Assembly (NCBI RefSeq): GCF_007559025.1
Contig: NZ_CP041765.1
Coordinates: forward strand, 3,407,501 to 3,471,500
Length of the DNA stretch: 64,000 nucleotides
Direction of reading: 5' to 3'
Source: Tomitella fengzijianii
GTDB taxonomy: Bacteria > Actinomycetota > Actinomycetes > Mycobacteriales > Mycobacteriaceae
The position numbers were made by a program, and so were the translations under genes. How positions within the stretch are numbered: position 1 is the stretch's first letter; the number at the start of each line of letters is the position of its first letter. Of this stretch, positions 43,816 through 52,526 are shown one piece after another. The notes under the pieces were generated by a model, which saw nothing but the letters and a program-made list of their open reading frames with translations, had not been told where the DNA came from and made no database searches.

Positions 43816-44916
43816 ATGGCGAAGAAAAGGCTCGGCAGTGCGGGGATCGTCGCCTGCATCCTGATCGGCCTCGGCGTGTTCCTGGTGGTGGTGGCCATCA
43901 TGCTTCCCACCTACACCAAGGGCAAGGCGCTCAAGACTCCGCTCGACCTGCACGTGGAGACGGTCGCCACCGGCAAGGGCGCGGTGCTCGACGCGTCGTC
44001 GCTCGTGGCCGGCGCGCCCGAGGTGGCGCACGACGTCGAGCTCGAAGCAATCCGCAACGTCACCGTGCAGGACCCGTCCAACGAAGACGTCATCACCCTG
44101 CAGGCGGGGCAGCGGCTGCTGCGCATGGACAAGCCGGCCCCCAAGTCCGATGCGCCCACCGCCCGGGATCCGCGCCTGATCAACGCCTCCGTCGACAAGG
44201 TCACGCTGGACCGCGTCACGTCCATGCCCGTCAACAACCCGGACAGCCCCAACGGCGTCTGGACGGACGCCGGCGGGCAGATGGACCCGGTCCCGCGCGA
44301 CGGACTGCAGTACAAGTTCCCGTTCAACGTCGAGAAGAAGTCCTACCCGTACTTCGACCTGACCTCGCGCACCACGCACCCGATCGACTTCGCCGGCGAG
44401 GAGGAGATCGACGGGTTGAAGGTCTACCACTTCACCCAGGACATCGCGCCGGTCGACCTCGCCAAGACCGTGGGCGGCACCTCGGACAAGCTGACCATCC
44501 CGGCGAAGGCGCTGGGCGTCACCGGCGAGGGCGACGTCGAGGTGCACCGCTTCTACACCAACCAGCGCGACCTTTACGTGGACCCGGTCACCGGCGTCAT
44601 CGTCAAGGGCCGCGAGGTGATCAACCAGTACTTCGCCCAAGGAGCCGACGACGACGCCCGCATCACGGCGCTGTCCGTCAGCCCCGAGACCGGGCTGACC
44701 TTCGACCAGGACACCGTCGACTATCAGCTGGAGCAGGCGCGCAACGGCCAGGACGACATCCAGCTGGTGACGTTCACGATCCCGCTGATCGCCGGCATCG
44801 TCGGTGCGATCGCACTGCTGGCGGGGCTGATCCTCGGATTCCTCAGGGCCGGCCTGCCCGGCCGCCGGGACGACGACCGCTACGACCCGCCCACCGAGCA
44901 GATCCCCACGTACTGA
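43816..44916 (+). CDS. DUF3068/PorA-family envelope protein (Rv0227c-like)
   Basis: The 366-residue protein has membrane segments at both ends (VACILIGLGVFLVVVAIML near 11-29 and IPLIAGIVGAIALLAGLIL near 320-338) around a large exported domain. The family is DUF3068, also called PorA family; the Corynebacterium member is needed for full lipoarabinomannan assembly, so a lipoglycan-maturation role is inferred. The start is ATG 43816, with GAGGAG five bases upstream; the frame extends back to 43657 without coding character. Its 3' end overlaps the leftward flippase-like gene by 74 bases. Confidence 0.88.
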   Translation: MAKKRLGSAGIVACILIGLGVFLVVVAIMLPTYTKGKALKTPLDLHVETVATGKGAVLDASSLVAGAPEVAHDVELEAIRNVTVQDPSNEDVITLQAGQRLLRMDKPAPKSDAPTARDPRLINASVDKVTLDRVTSMPVNNPDSPNGVWTDAGGQMDPVPRDGLQYKFPFNVEKKSYPYFDLTSRTTHPIDFAGEEEIDGLKVYHFTQDIAPVDLAKTVGGTSDKLTIPAKALGVTGEGDVEVHRFYTNQRDLYVDPVTGVIVKGREVINQYFAQGADDDARITALSVSPETGLTFDQDTVDYQLEQARNGQDDIQLVTFTIPLIAGIVGAIALLAGLILGFLRAGLPGRRDDDRYDPPTEQIPTY

Positions 44917-46303
44917 CGGGGCGGCCCCCGCCGGCGGGGGCCCGCAACGACAGCAGCACCGCCACCGTGACCGCCGCGGTCGTGCCCAGCGCACAGACCG
45001 CGGCGGTCACGGCCATCTGCGCCACCGACGACGCGAACGCCAGCGCCACGCCCTCCGCCGCCAGCCCCGCCCACGCGAGGGCCGCCAGGCGCGTCGCATC
45101 GCGGGCGATCGCCGACAGCAAGGCCCCCTGCAGCACCGAGAACGCGGCACCGACGAACGCGAACAACCACAGCAGCCCCACGACGGGCCGGTACTGCTCC
45201 CCCACCAGGATCGGCACCAGCGGCGCCGCCGCCGCGGCGCAGGCGACCACGCCCACGCCCAGGCCGGCGAGAACCGCCAGGGTGAAGCGCACCGCGCGCA
45301 GCGAATGCTCGGGCCGGGCCATCCGCGGATAGAGCACCACCCCCACCGCCGCGGGCAACCAGAACGCCGCCTTGGTGGCCACCGACCCCATCGCGTACAC
45401 GCCCGCGTCGGTCTCGGCCAGCACCACGCGGGCCATCATCAGATCGATGGACGTGAGCAGCATGAGCACCAGCTGCACCTGGGAGGCGCGCAGCACCGAC
45501 GCCGTCGCCGCCCTCGAGCGGCCGGGGTCCGCGGCCGCCGCCGTCCCGTCCTCCGCCGTCCCGTCCTCCACCGTCCCGTCCGCCGCATCGTCGACGCCGG
45601 TACGCGCAACGACCGCGCGCGCCAGCAGCACCGCCACGGCCGTCCCCGCGGTACTGGCGGCGAGCGCCGCCGTGGCTCCCCCGCCGGCGAGCAGCACGAC
45701 CGCCGCCGGCAACACCTTGCCCAGACCCGCGATACCCAGCACCACGCCCAGCGCCGGGAAACGCTCGTGACCCTGCAACGCACCCTGCTCACCCGCGAGC
45801 AGCACCAACATCGGGGCCATCGCCATCGCCGCGGCGGCCGCCGTCACCGGCGTGTCGAGCACCGCGGCCAGCAGCGGAGTCGCGGCCGCCGCCAGCACCG
45901 TCACGATCGCGGCGGTCCGATACGTCAGCGCGCGCCCCGCCCACGGCGCTGTGTTCCGCTGCGCTGTGTTCCACTGCACTGTGTTCCGCTGCGCTGTGTT
46001 CCACTGCACTGTGTTCCGCTGCGCTATCTCGCGCGCGATGACGGCCTGCAACGCCAGCGCCGGAACCGCCAGCACCATCTGCGCCGTGACCAGACTTGCG
46101 AACATCCCGTAGCCCGCGGGCAGCAGCAGGCGCCCGGCCACCAGGTAGAGCACGTAGGACAGCGCATTGGCGGTCATCGCGCCCGCGGTCACCCACGTCA
46201 TGCCCGCAACAGTGCTGCGGCCCGCGGCGCCCGCCCCCGGCGACCGCGCCGCGCGGATGCGGGACAGCCGCCCGTCCGTCAGGGTCCGCCGGTTCGCCGT
46301 CAC
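44843..46303 (-). CDS. Flippase-like polysaccharide/lipid exporter (MOP superfamily)
   Basis: The 486-residue protein has about 12 membrane segments and the fold of oligosaccharide-lipid flippases (Wzx/MurJ relatives), with paired-helix patterns throughout. The substrate is not known; neighbours suggest a glycolipid of the mycolyl-arabinan envelope. The start is GTG 46303 after GGGAG, with 52 bases to the divergent gene; an upstream extension to 46552 overlaps that gene and is rejected. A 15-bp repeat (45949-46023) codes (R/W)NT(V/A)Q, placed in a loop after the second helix. The Ala/Gly/Arg-rich C-terminus overlaps the DUF3068 gene. Confidence 0.78.
   Translation of the reverse strand: MTANRRTLTDGRLSRIRAARSPGAGAAGRSTVAGMTWVTAGAMTANALSYVLYLVAGRLLLPAGYGMFASLVTAQMVLAVPALALQAVIAREIAQRNTVQWNTAQRNTVQWNTAQRNTAPWAGRALTYRTAAIVTVLAAAATPLLAAVLDTPVTAAAAAMAMAPMLVLLAGEQGALQGHERFPALGVVLGIAGLGKVLPAAVVLLAGGGATAALAASTAGTAVAVLLARAVVARTGVDDAADGTVEDGTAEDGTAAAADPGRSRAATASVLRASQVQLVLMLLTSIDLMMARVVLAETDAGVYAMGSVATKAAFWLPAAVGVVLYPRMARPEHSLRAVRFTLAVLAGLGVGVVACAAAAAPLVPILVGEQYRPVVGLLWLFAFVGAAFSVLQGALLSAIARDATRLAALAWAGLAAEGVALAFASSVAQMAVTAAVCALGTTAAVTVAVLLSLRAPAGGGRPVSTWGSARWAGRSGRRPGGRAGRP
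45949..46023 (-). repeat. 15-bp in-frame minisatellite in the flippase-like gene (5 copies)
   Basis: Two alternating versions, CTGTGTTCCGCTGCG and CTGTGTTCCACTGCA, occur five times in tandem on the plus strand. Translated on the gene's strand they give alternating RNT(V/A)Q and WNTAQ. Confidence 0.9.
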
Positions 46304-46355
46304 GCTCCCATGCTCCCAGGCGGGCGGCGAAGCGTGCGCCAGTAGTCTCTCGGTC

Positions 46356-48254
46356 ATGCGCGCGCAGGCTCCGTCGACCGGTTCCGCCGCCGTCCGCGTC
46401 CGCCGTGCGCCCGCCGCCGCGCGGGCGGCGCTGCCGACGATCACGCTGGCACTCTGGCCGCTCGCGCTGGCGCTGCTGATCGTCGGCCCGTTGCTGGGCG
46501 GCGGGTACCTTCTGCTGCGCGACGCAGTGAGCGCCCCCCGCTCGTTCTTCACAGACGCCGCGCTGGGCGTGTCGGATTCGGCGCCTCGCGCTGTCCCTCA
46601 GGATGTCCTGGTGGCCGCCTTGTCGTCGGTCCTGGACGGCGGCATCGTGGTCAAGGCCGTGCTCGTGCTGGCGTTGTGGGCCGCCGGCGCGGGGGCGTCG
46701 GCGATGGTCGGCGTCCTGCTGCCCGCACGCGGGCTGGGGCTCCGCGCGGCCGGCCTGGCGGGGCGGCTCACCGCGTCGACCCTGGCCGTGTGGAACCCCT
46801 TCGTGGCCGAACGCCTCCTGCAGGGCCACTGGAGCCTGCTCACGGGCTACGCCGCGCTGCCATGGCTGGTGTGGGCGGGAGTGCGCATGCGCAGCGCCCC
46901 GGCCGCGGGGATCGGCGTCACCCTCCTCGCTCTCGCGCTCGCCGGGCTGACCCCCACCGGCGCGGTTCTGGCCGTCATCGTCGCCCTGGTGGTCGCGGCA
47001 CTGCCCGGCGGGTGGCGGCGGGCCGTGCGCGTCGCGGTCATCGTCGCCGGCTTCGCCGCGGTGGCGGCGCCCTGGCTGATCACCGCCGCGATGGCCGCGC
47101 CCGGATCCACATCCGATCCGGCCGGGGTCGACGCCTTCGCCGCCCGCGCCGAGCCGCACCTGGGCACGCTGGGCAGCCTCGCCGGGCTCGGCGGCATCTG
47201 GAACTCGCAGGCGTTGCCGCCATCACGCACAGGCGCGGGCGCGCTGATCGGCACGCTGATCCTGCTGGCGCTGGTGGCGTGCGGTGTACGCGGGCTGTGG
47301 CGGCGCCGAGCGCACCCGGTGATCGCGGCCGTCGTGGTCCTCGCAGTGCTCGCGGTGGTGCTGCCGGCGCTCGGGGCGACCGCACCCGGGCTCGCCGCCG
47401 CGCGCTGGGCGGTGGAGAACGTGCCGGGCGCGGGCCTGTTCCGCGACGCGCAGAAGTGGGTGGCGCTCGCCATGCCGGGCTACACGCTGGCCGCGGCGCT
47501 GGAGGTGCGCGCGCTCTCACGGCTGCCGCGGCGACTCCCCGGAATCCGCGCACGCGTTGTACGGGATCACCGCGAGAATCGGCGCGCGGCTGCACAGAAG
47601 GTGCGCGGATCTGTGGGGGCGTACGCGGCCGCCGCAGCCATTTCGAGCGCGGTGCTCATCGCGGCGCTGCCGTCGCTGGCGTGGGGCGTCGGGGGCGCGC
47701 TGCAGCCGGCGCACTACCCGCAAGGCTGGGACCGGGTGGCGGCGATCGTCGACTCGGCGCCGTCCGACGGCGCGATGGCGACGCTCCCCGCCGGATCATT
47801 CCGCGATTTCGCGTGGACCCGCGGCCCCGTGCTGGACCCGGCGCCCCGGTACTTCCGGACCGACGTGCTCGTCACCGGCGACCTGCTCGTCGGTGACACC
47901 ACGGTGGGCGGCGAGGGGACGCGGGCGCGCGACACCGAGGAGGCGCTCCTGGCCGGAGCCGCACCCGCCGTGCTCGCCCACGAGGGGGTGCGCTGGGTCC
48001 TGGTGCAGCACGGCACCCCGGGGACGCTCGGCGACAGCGCCGCCACCCTCGCCCAGGCCGAGCAGGTCTACTCGGACCCGGACGTGAGCCTGTACCGAAT
48101 ACCGGGGCCGGTGGCCGCCACGGGGTCGACCTCAGCCGACCGGGGACTGGCGTGGGCCGGGCACGCACTGTGGCTCGCCGCCGCGGTCACGGGGGCCGCG
48201 CTGACGGGCGGCGCGGCCCTGCGGCAGCGCATGCGCCTGCCGCAACGCGCCTGA
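46356..48254 (+). CDS. Large membrane protein, Rv0226c-like (GT-C type features)
   Basis: The 632-residue protein carries about ten membrane segments, then a soluble C-terminal part and a final membrane helix. It is most like M. tuberculosis Rv0226c by position and size. The N-terminal half is rich in hydrophobic helices separated by short loops, e.g. TASTLAVWNPFVAERLLQ and LLTGYAALPWLVWAG, which recall GT-C transferases such as AftD; a transferase activity is a guess. The soluble end (PAPRYFRTDVLVTGDLLVGD, GVRWVLVQHGTPGTLG) is conserved-looking. The start is ATG 46356; the flippase gene diverges 52 bases away. Confidence 0.82.
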   Translation: MRAQAPSTGSAAVRVRRAPAAARAALPTITLALWPLALALLIVGPLLGGGYLLLRDAVSAPRSFFTDAALGVSDSAPRAVPQDVLVAALSSVLDGGIVVKAVLVLALWAAGAGASAMVGVLLPARGLGLRAAGLAGRLTASTLAVWNPFVAERLLQGHWSLLTGYAALPWLVWAGVRMRSAPAAGIGVTLLALALAGLTPTGAVLAVIVALVVAALPGGWRRAVRVAVIVAGFAAVAAPWLITAAMAAPGSTSDPAGVDAFAARAEPHLGTLGSLAGLGGIWNSQALPPSRTGAGALIGTLILLALVACGVRGLWRRRAHPVIAAVVVLAVLAVVLPALGATAPGLAAARWAVENVPGAGLFRDAQKWVALAMPGYTLAAALEVRALSRLPRRLPGIRARVVRDHRENRRAAAQKVRGSVGAYAAAAAISSAVLIAALPSLAWGVGGALQPAHYPQGWDRVAAIVDSAPSDGAMATLPAGSFRDFAWTRGPVLDPAPRYFRTDVLVTGDLLVGDTTVGGEGTRARDTEEALLAGAAPAVLAHEGVRWVLVQHGTPGTLGDSAATLAQAEQVYSDPDVSLYRIPGPVAATGSTSADRGLAWAGHALWLAAAVTGAALTGGAALRQRMRLPQRA

Positions 48255-48273
48255 GCGTGCGGCGACCCCCGCC

Positions 48274-49638
48274 TCAGCGCGCAGGATCGACCGCGGGCGC
48301 CGAGGCCTCTGCCAGCACCGGGACCGCCGCGAGCGCCGGGTCGATCACGGGCACAGGCCGTTCCTGCTGCGGCCGCGCCCCCACGAGTCCGCTCACCCGG
48401 CGCCCCTTCGCCACCTCGTCGAGCACCCCCAGGAACGCCTCGCCCGACCGCTCCCACGAGAACTCCTGCACCCGCGTGCGCGCCTTCCGGCCCAATTCCG
48501 CACGCAGGTTGGCGTCACCCACAAGCTCGGACACCGCGGCGACGAGCTCCTCGCGGTCGTCGACGAGCAGACCGGTCACGCCGTCGAGGACCGAGTCGGT
48601 GAGCCCGCGTGATCCGCGGTAGCCCACCGTCGGCACCTCGTGCTGGGCGGCCTCGACCACGACCAGCCCCCAGCCTTCCTTGCGCGACGGCATCACGTGC
48701 ACCCACGACTGCGCCAGCAACCGGTGCTTGTGCTCCTCTGACACGTGCCCGTGGAACGTGACGGCATCGGCCACACCCAGCTCGCGGGCGTGCCGGTGCA
48801 GCGGTTCCGACCACCAGCCGTCGCCGATCACGTCGAGTCGCAGGTCGGGCATCAGCGGCCGCAGCCGCGCCAGCGCGTACATCGCGTCTTCGATTTGCTT
48901 GTGCGGCACCAGCCTCGACAGCACCACCAGGCTGGGGTGCGCCGTGCGGCTGACCGCGCAGCCCGGGGTCACTGCCGCGGGCACGGGGTCCAGGCCGGCG
49001 CGGACGACGGCGATCCGCTCGCCCTCCACTCCCAGCGTCTCGAGCTCCTCCGCGGACGGCAGCGACACCGTCAGGTACTGGCGGCGCCGGTGCAGCCGGG
49101 GCGAGGCCACCGACTCGAGCCACCAGCCCAGCCGGCCCAGCGCGCGCCCTGCCACCGGCCACTGTTCCTTGTGGCAGTGGTGGACGAGCACGGCCACGGG
49201 CGCGCCCGCCACCAGCGCAGCGAAGAAGGGGATGCCGTTCTGGGTGTCAACGATTACATCGGGCCGCGCGCCGCGCAGCGGGCCGACCCCGATGCGTCCC
49301 AGCGCGATCGCCGCGAGGGCGCGCGGATAGACGGTGATCCGGCCTCCGCCGCGGCTGACCCCGATGCTGCCCAGCCGACCCCGCGCGGGTGCTCCCGGGT
49401 ATCCGGCGGTGCGCAGGGTGACGCGCACTCCGCGCCGGGCGAGCTGCTCGCCGACCTGCTCGAGATACCGCTCGCTGCCGCCGCCCTGCGGGTGTCCGGA
49501 ATCACGCCAGCACAGCAGCAGCACCTCGCGTACCGGCCCCGCGCCACCCGCGCGCTCAATCGCGAGATCGACGCCGGTCACGGCGCTATCGTCTGCCGCT
49601 CCGGGCGCAGCGGTTCCACCGGACTCCTGCACGGACAC
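48274..49638 (-). CDS. GT4-family glycosyltransferase (Rv0225-like)
   Basis: The 454-residue GT-B enzyme uses a nucleotide sugar, probably GDP-mannose or similar, to glycosylate an envelope lipid. The N-terminal donor/acceptor loop GHPQGGGSERYLEQ is present, and the GT4 E-x7-E motif reads EGWGLVVVEAAQHE, with SRKEGWG before it. The start is taken as GTG 49638 (VSVQESGG); the frame continues to 49701 with no clear ribosome-binding site. The genes here follow the order Rv0228-Rv0227c-Rv0226c-Rv0225-Rv0224c-Rv0223c of M. tuberculosis, with additional genes inserted. Confidence 0.87.
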   Translation of the reverse strand: MSVQESGGTAAPGAADDSAVTGVDLAIERAGGAGPVREVLLLCWRDSGHPQGGGSERYLEQVGEQLARRGVRVTLRTAGYPGAPARGRLGSIGVSRGGGRITVYPRALAAIALGRIGVGPLRGARPDVIVDTQNGIPFFAALVAGAPVAVLVHHCHKEQWPVAGRALGRLGWWLESVASPRLHRRRQYLTVSLPSAEELETLGVEGERIAVVRAGLDPVPAAVTPGCAVSRTAHPSLVVLSRLVPHKQIEDAMYALARLRPLMPDLRLDVIGDGWWSEPLHRHARELGVADAVTFHGHVSEEHKHRLLAQSWVHVMPSRKEGWGLVVVEAAQHEVPTVGYRGSRGLTDSVLDGVTGLLVDDREELVAAVSELVGDANLRAELGRKARTRVQEFSWERSGEAFLGVLDEVAKGRRVSGLVGARPQQERPVPVIDPALAAVPVLAEASAPAVDPAR

Positions 49639-49704
49639 GCATGCAGGATAACGGCTGATCCGCCGCCCGGCCATGAGGCCCGGGCGGCGTCCCGGCGGCA
49701 CCGA

Positions 49705-50514
49705 TCATCCGAAGAGGTCCGCCAGGCTGCCGACGCTGCCGGTGTCGAGGCTGCCGAGCATCTGCCCCACCACGCCGAACTCGTAGTTGACGGCACGCAG
49801 GTAGACGGTGGCGTGCACGCTCGGGTCGGCATCGCCGGCCCCGTCCTGCCCCTGTTCCGGCGTCGCATCTCCGCCCGGCACCGTGCCGCCGCTGATGCAG
49901 GTGCCGAGCGCCGTGTACGCGCCGCCGCCGAGCGCGTAGTCGAGCGTGTTCCGTGCGCCCGGATCCACGCGCGTCACCGCGTCGGGGTCGATCGGGGAGA
50001 CCTTGCTCGCGGTGTCGTCGTCGGCGAGCGGGTCGTCCTCCGCCGCGGGGGCATCGGCCGCGGGGGCATCGGCGAGCGCCGCGGCGGGTGCGGGCTCCCC
50101 TCCGGTGCCCGCATCACCCGTCCCGCCCGTGTCCCCGGTGCCTGCGTCACCGGTTCCCGAGTCACCGGTTCCCGAGTCACCGGTTCCCGAGTCACCGGTT
50201 CCGGAGTCGCCGTCCCCCTGCTGCTTGCGTTCGATGAACCCCTGGACGATCTCCTTGACCTTCGAGTCCAGCTCGCCCACATACACGTACGGGCCGTAGC
50301 AGGTGGTGTTCACCGGGCCGGCCGGGGGCGCGAAGGCCACCGCCGTGTCCGAACCCTCTGCGGCGGTCGTCAGCTCGGCGGTGTCCAGGCGCATCTGGAC
50401 GTCCGGGAGTTTGTCCGCGAGCGACGCGGACGCGACACCGGGCCCCGCCGCCAGCACCGTCGCCACCACCGTCATCCCGGCTGCTGCTGCACCTGCGGTA
50501 CGCCCCATCTTCAT
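49705..50514 (-). CDS. Secreted two-cysteine protein A, with Gly/Ser/Thr/Asp repeat
   Basis: The 269-residue exported product has a signal peptide ending near AGPGVASAS (residue 31). Its pattern C-Y-G-P-x-V-Y-x-G-x-L starts at Cys72, followed by a helix and a low-complexity segment with S-G-T-G-D repeats, then GGGAYTALGTCISGG with the second Cys. The end SVGSLADLFG is short and hydrophobic. The two Cys probably form a disulphide. It closely resembles the next gene in layout and motifs, so they are paralogues; no known family is recognised. The start is ATG 50514 behind AAGGAGA. Confidence 0.75.
   Translation of the reverse strand: MKMGRTAGAAAAGMTVVATVLAAGPGVASASLADKLPDVQMRLDTAELTTAAEGSDTAVAFAPPAGPVNTTCYGPYVYVGELDSKVKEIVQGFIERKQQGDGDSGTGDSGTGDSGTGDSGTGDAGTGDTGGTGDAGTGGEPAPAAALADAPAADAPAAEDDPLADDDTASKVSPIDPDAVTRVDPGARNTLDYALGGGAYTALGTCISGGTVPGGDATPEQGQDGAGDADPSVHATVYLRAVNYEFGVVGQMLGSLDTGSVGSLADLFG
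50146..50205 (-). repeat. 15-bp in-frame minisatellite in secreted protein A (4 copies)
   Basis: Four tandem copies of GTCACCGGTTCCCGA, the fourth with CCGGA, encode Ser-Gly-Thr-Gly-Asp on the gene's strand. Confidence 0.9.
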
Positions 50515-50653
50515 TCGCCCGGTCTCCTTACTGCGGTTACTTCCCACACGACGACTCTTCCGACCAGGCGAACGTTAAGAACCACACGCGCCGACGACAA
50601 GCCCCACTGTGACGACTCACCCGCACCGGTGTCTGCGGTCATGAAAGCGCGGC

Positions 50654-50679
50654 GGCCCGGCAGGCAAAGCCGCCGGGCC
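50654..50679 (-). terminator. Hairpin after secreted protein B
   Basis: The stem GGCCCGGC/GCCGGGCC with a 10-base loop begins 20 bases after the stop of the leftward gene B. Confidence 0.6.
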
Positions 50680-50699
50680 ACCGCGGAGCTTCCGCCGTA

Positions 50700-51437
50700 C
50701 TACCCCTTGCTACCGGAAAGGCTCCCGAACAGGCTCCCCAGGCTTCCTGTGCCGGCGTCGCCACCGCCGGTGCCGCCGGTGCCGCCGCCGACGTCGTATC
50801 CGATCGTGCGGACGTAGATGTCCATGCCGGTCACCGTCGAGTTGCCCTCGCCGTCATTCGTCGCAGTGAAGCACTCCCCGACGGCCGTGTACTTTTCCTT
50901 GCCATCAAGCGTGTAGGCGAAGGTGTTCGAGTCCTCCGAGAGCACCATCCCGGACGGCAGGTCGATGCCCTGTTGCTCGAAAACGTTCGGCGTACCGACT
51001 CCGCTCATCATAAAGCTGAGCGTCAACGCGGCGAGATTCTCATCGCCATCGGCCTGGCCAACAATGGGATCGTAGAACCCGGCTTCCACCAGCACGTCTT
51101 TGAGCCCATCCGGCAGCACCGCGGTGAACTGCGACGCATCGACACCATCCATACCTTCGCCGGAGGCAGCACCTTCGCTGATCTTGTCGATCTGTTCCTG
51201 CGTGAGTTGACCCGCGTAGACAAGCGGGCCGAAGCATAGCTCGTCATCGGCCATCGCACCCGGCGCGAATTTCACATCGGTGACCGCTCCAACCTCTTCC
51301 GCGGTCAGCCGGCCATCGTTTACGTGGACGGCAGGCGTCACGTCCGGGCTCTCTGCCGCGCTCGCCGCAGTCGGAGCCGCAATCAACACCATGGCTGCGG
51401 CAGCGGCGATTCCGCTCACCATTGTCTTCGTGTTCAT
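50700..51437 (-). CDS. Secreted two-cysteine protein B, paralogue of A
   Basis: The 245-residue exported protein has a signal peptide to about residue 28 (APTAASAAES). Cys68 starts C-F-G-P-L-V-Y-A-G-Q-L, which matches protein A residue by residue at the constrained positions. The second Cys is in EKYTAVGECFTATND, matching GAYTALGTC of A. The middle region (about residues 80-170) is distinct. It ends in a Gly-rich stretch and GSLGSLFGSLSG, again as in A. Base composition is somewhat less GC-rich than in the neighbours. The start is ATG 51437, after GGGAG. Confidence 0.75.
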   Translation of the reverse strand: MNTKTMVSGIAAAAAMVLIAAPTAASAAESPDVTPAVHVNDGRLTAEEVGAVTDVKFAPGAMADDELCFGPLVYAGQLTQEQIDKISEGAASGEGMDGVDASQFTAVLPDGLKDVLVEAGFYDPIVGQADGDENLAALTLSFMMSGVGTPNVFEQQGIDLPSGMVLSEDSNTFAYTLDGKEKYTAVGECFTATNDGEGNSTVTGMDIYVRTIGYDVGGGTGGTGGGDAGTGSLGSLFGSLSGSKG

Positions 51438-51527
51438 GATTTCTCCCAATCCTATACCGACAGCGACTTCAACACATTGACTATAAGCATTCGAAACTGC
51501 CGATAGAAAGCAGGAAAGAAAAAGTAC

Positions 51528-51542
51528 TGTCATTGAATGACA
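51528..51542. promoter_or_regulatory. Palindrome TGTCATTGAATGACA between divergent genes
   Basis: A perfect 15-base palindrome with one central base lies in an AT-rich stretch between gene B (start 51437) and the methyltransferase (start 51625). It is a candidate operator for either gene. Confidence 0.5.
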
Positions 51543-51624
51543 CACGATGGATCCTGGAGCCCGGCGGCGTGTCCACGGCCATCACCTTTACACAGCCCGC
51601 GCCGCGGACCACTACCCTCGACCC

Positions 51625-52422
51625 GTGCCCCGATCGCCCCTGCGCAAGCGCATCTCCACCGCCACCGCCCGCTTCGCCCGACGCGCCACGTTGCGGCGTT
51701 CCGTGCGCCTGCTCGGCGCGTTCCGCTTCGAGCAGTCCGACCCCGACAGGTTCTACCGCCCCCTCGCGCGGGACTCGGCCGAGATGATCGAGGACCTGCA
51801 CCGCGGCGCGACGGGGACGGGCCTCGGCGGGTGCACCGTGCTCGACGTCGGCGGTGGCCCCGGCTATTTCGCCGACGCCTTCCGCGTGGCCGGCGCCCGC
51901 TACGTCCCCGTCGAGCCTGATCCGTCGGAGATGCACGCGCGCGAGATCGACCTGACCGGCGTCGCGATCCGCGGCTCCGGCACCGCGCTGCCGATCCGCG
52001 ACGGCGCCGTCGACGTGTGCTTCTCCTCCAACGTGGCCGAGCACGTCGCCGAGCCCTGGCGGATGGCCGACGAAATGCTGCGCGTGACCAGACCCGGCGG
52101 CATCGTCGTGCTGTCCTACACCCTGTGGTGGGGCCCGTTCGGCGGCCACGAGACGGGCCGTTGGCACTACCTGCTCGGCGGCGAGGGCGCGGCGCGACGC
52201 TACCGCCGGATCCACGGGCATGAGCCGAAGAACCGCTTCGGCACGTCGCTGTTCGCCGTGCACTGCCGCGACGGGATCGCCTGGGCCCGCTCCGCGCCGT
52301 CGGGCGAACTGCTCGCCGCGTTCCCGCGGTACCACCCGCGCTGGGCGTGGTGGCTGGTCCGGGTGCCGATGGTGCGCGAGGTGCTGGTCAGCAACCTGGT
52401 GCTGGTGCTGCGCAAAGCGTGA
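51625..52422 (+). CDS. SAM-dependent methyltransferase (Rv0224c-like)
   Basis: The 265-residue class I methyltransferase has the SAM site VLDVGGGPGYFADAF (about 78-92), an acidic motif YVPVEPDPSEMHARE and FSSNVAEHVAEPWRMADEML, typical of lipid or quinone methylases. The start is GTG 51625 (VPRSPLRKRIST); the frame extends to 51547 without coding signs. The M. tuberculosis homologue Rv0224c is 254 aa and sits beside the aldehyde dehydrogenase, as here. The substrate is not known; a lipid or envelope compound is likely from the context. Confidence 0.86.
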   Translation: MPRSPLRKRISTATARFARRATLRRSVRLLGAFRFEQSDPDRFYRPLARDSAEMIEDLHRGATGTGLGGCTVLDVGGGPGYFADAFRVAGARYVPVEPDPSEMHAREIDLTGVAIRGSGTALPIRDGAVDVCFSSNVAEHVAEPWRMADEMLRVTRPGGIVVLSYTLWWGPFGGHETGRWHYLLGGEGAARRYRRIHGHEPKNRFGTSLFAVHCRDGIAWARSAPSGELLAAFPRYHPRWAWWLVRVPMVREVLVSNLVLVLRKA

Positions 52423-52446
52423 CAACGCCCTGCCCTGGCTTAACTC

Positions 52447-52460
52447 TGTAACAGGTTCTA
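52447..52460. promoter_or_regulatory. KstR operator upstream of aldehyde dehydrogenase
   Basis: TGTAACAGGTTCTA matches the known KstR consensus TNNAACNNGTTNNA at every fixed position. It lies 67 bases before the aldehyde dehydrogenase start; the M. tuberculosis homologue Rv0223c is in the KstR (cholesterol catabolism) regulon. Confidence 0.8.
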
Positions 52461-52526
52461 CTCTATGTGATAGATATCTCCCGGACGCGCTCACGGCCGG
52501 GCACGCACCACACACAAGGAGAACAG

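Noticed and set aside
46303-46552. Longer N-terminus of the flippase-like protein from ATG 46552
   Set aside because: It would overlap the start of the divergent membrane-protein gene by about 200 bases and the added residues lack membrane or family features.
48255-48273. Terminator between the convergent Rv0226c-like and GT4 genes
   Set aside because: The gap is 19 bases and only a 5-bp CTGAG/CTCAG match is present.
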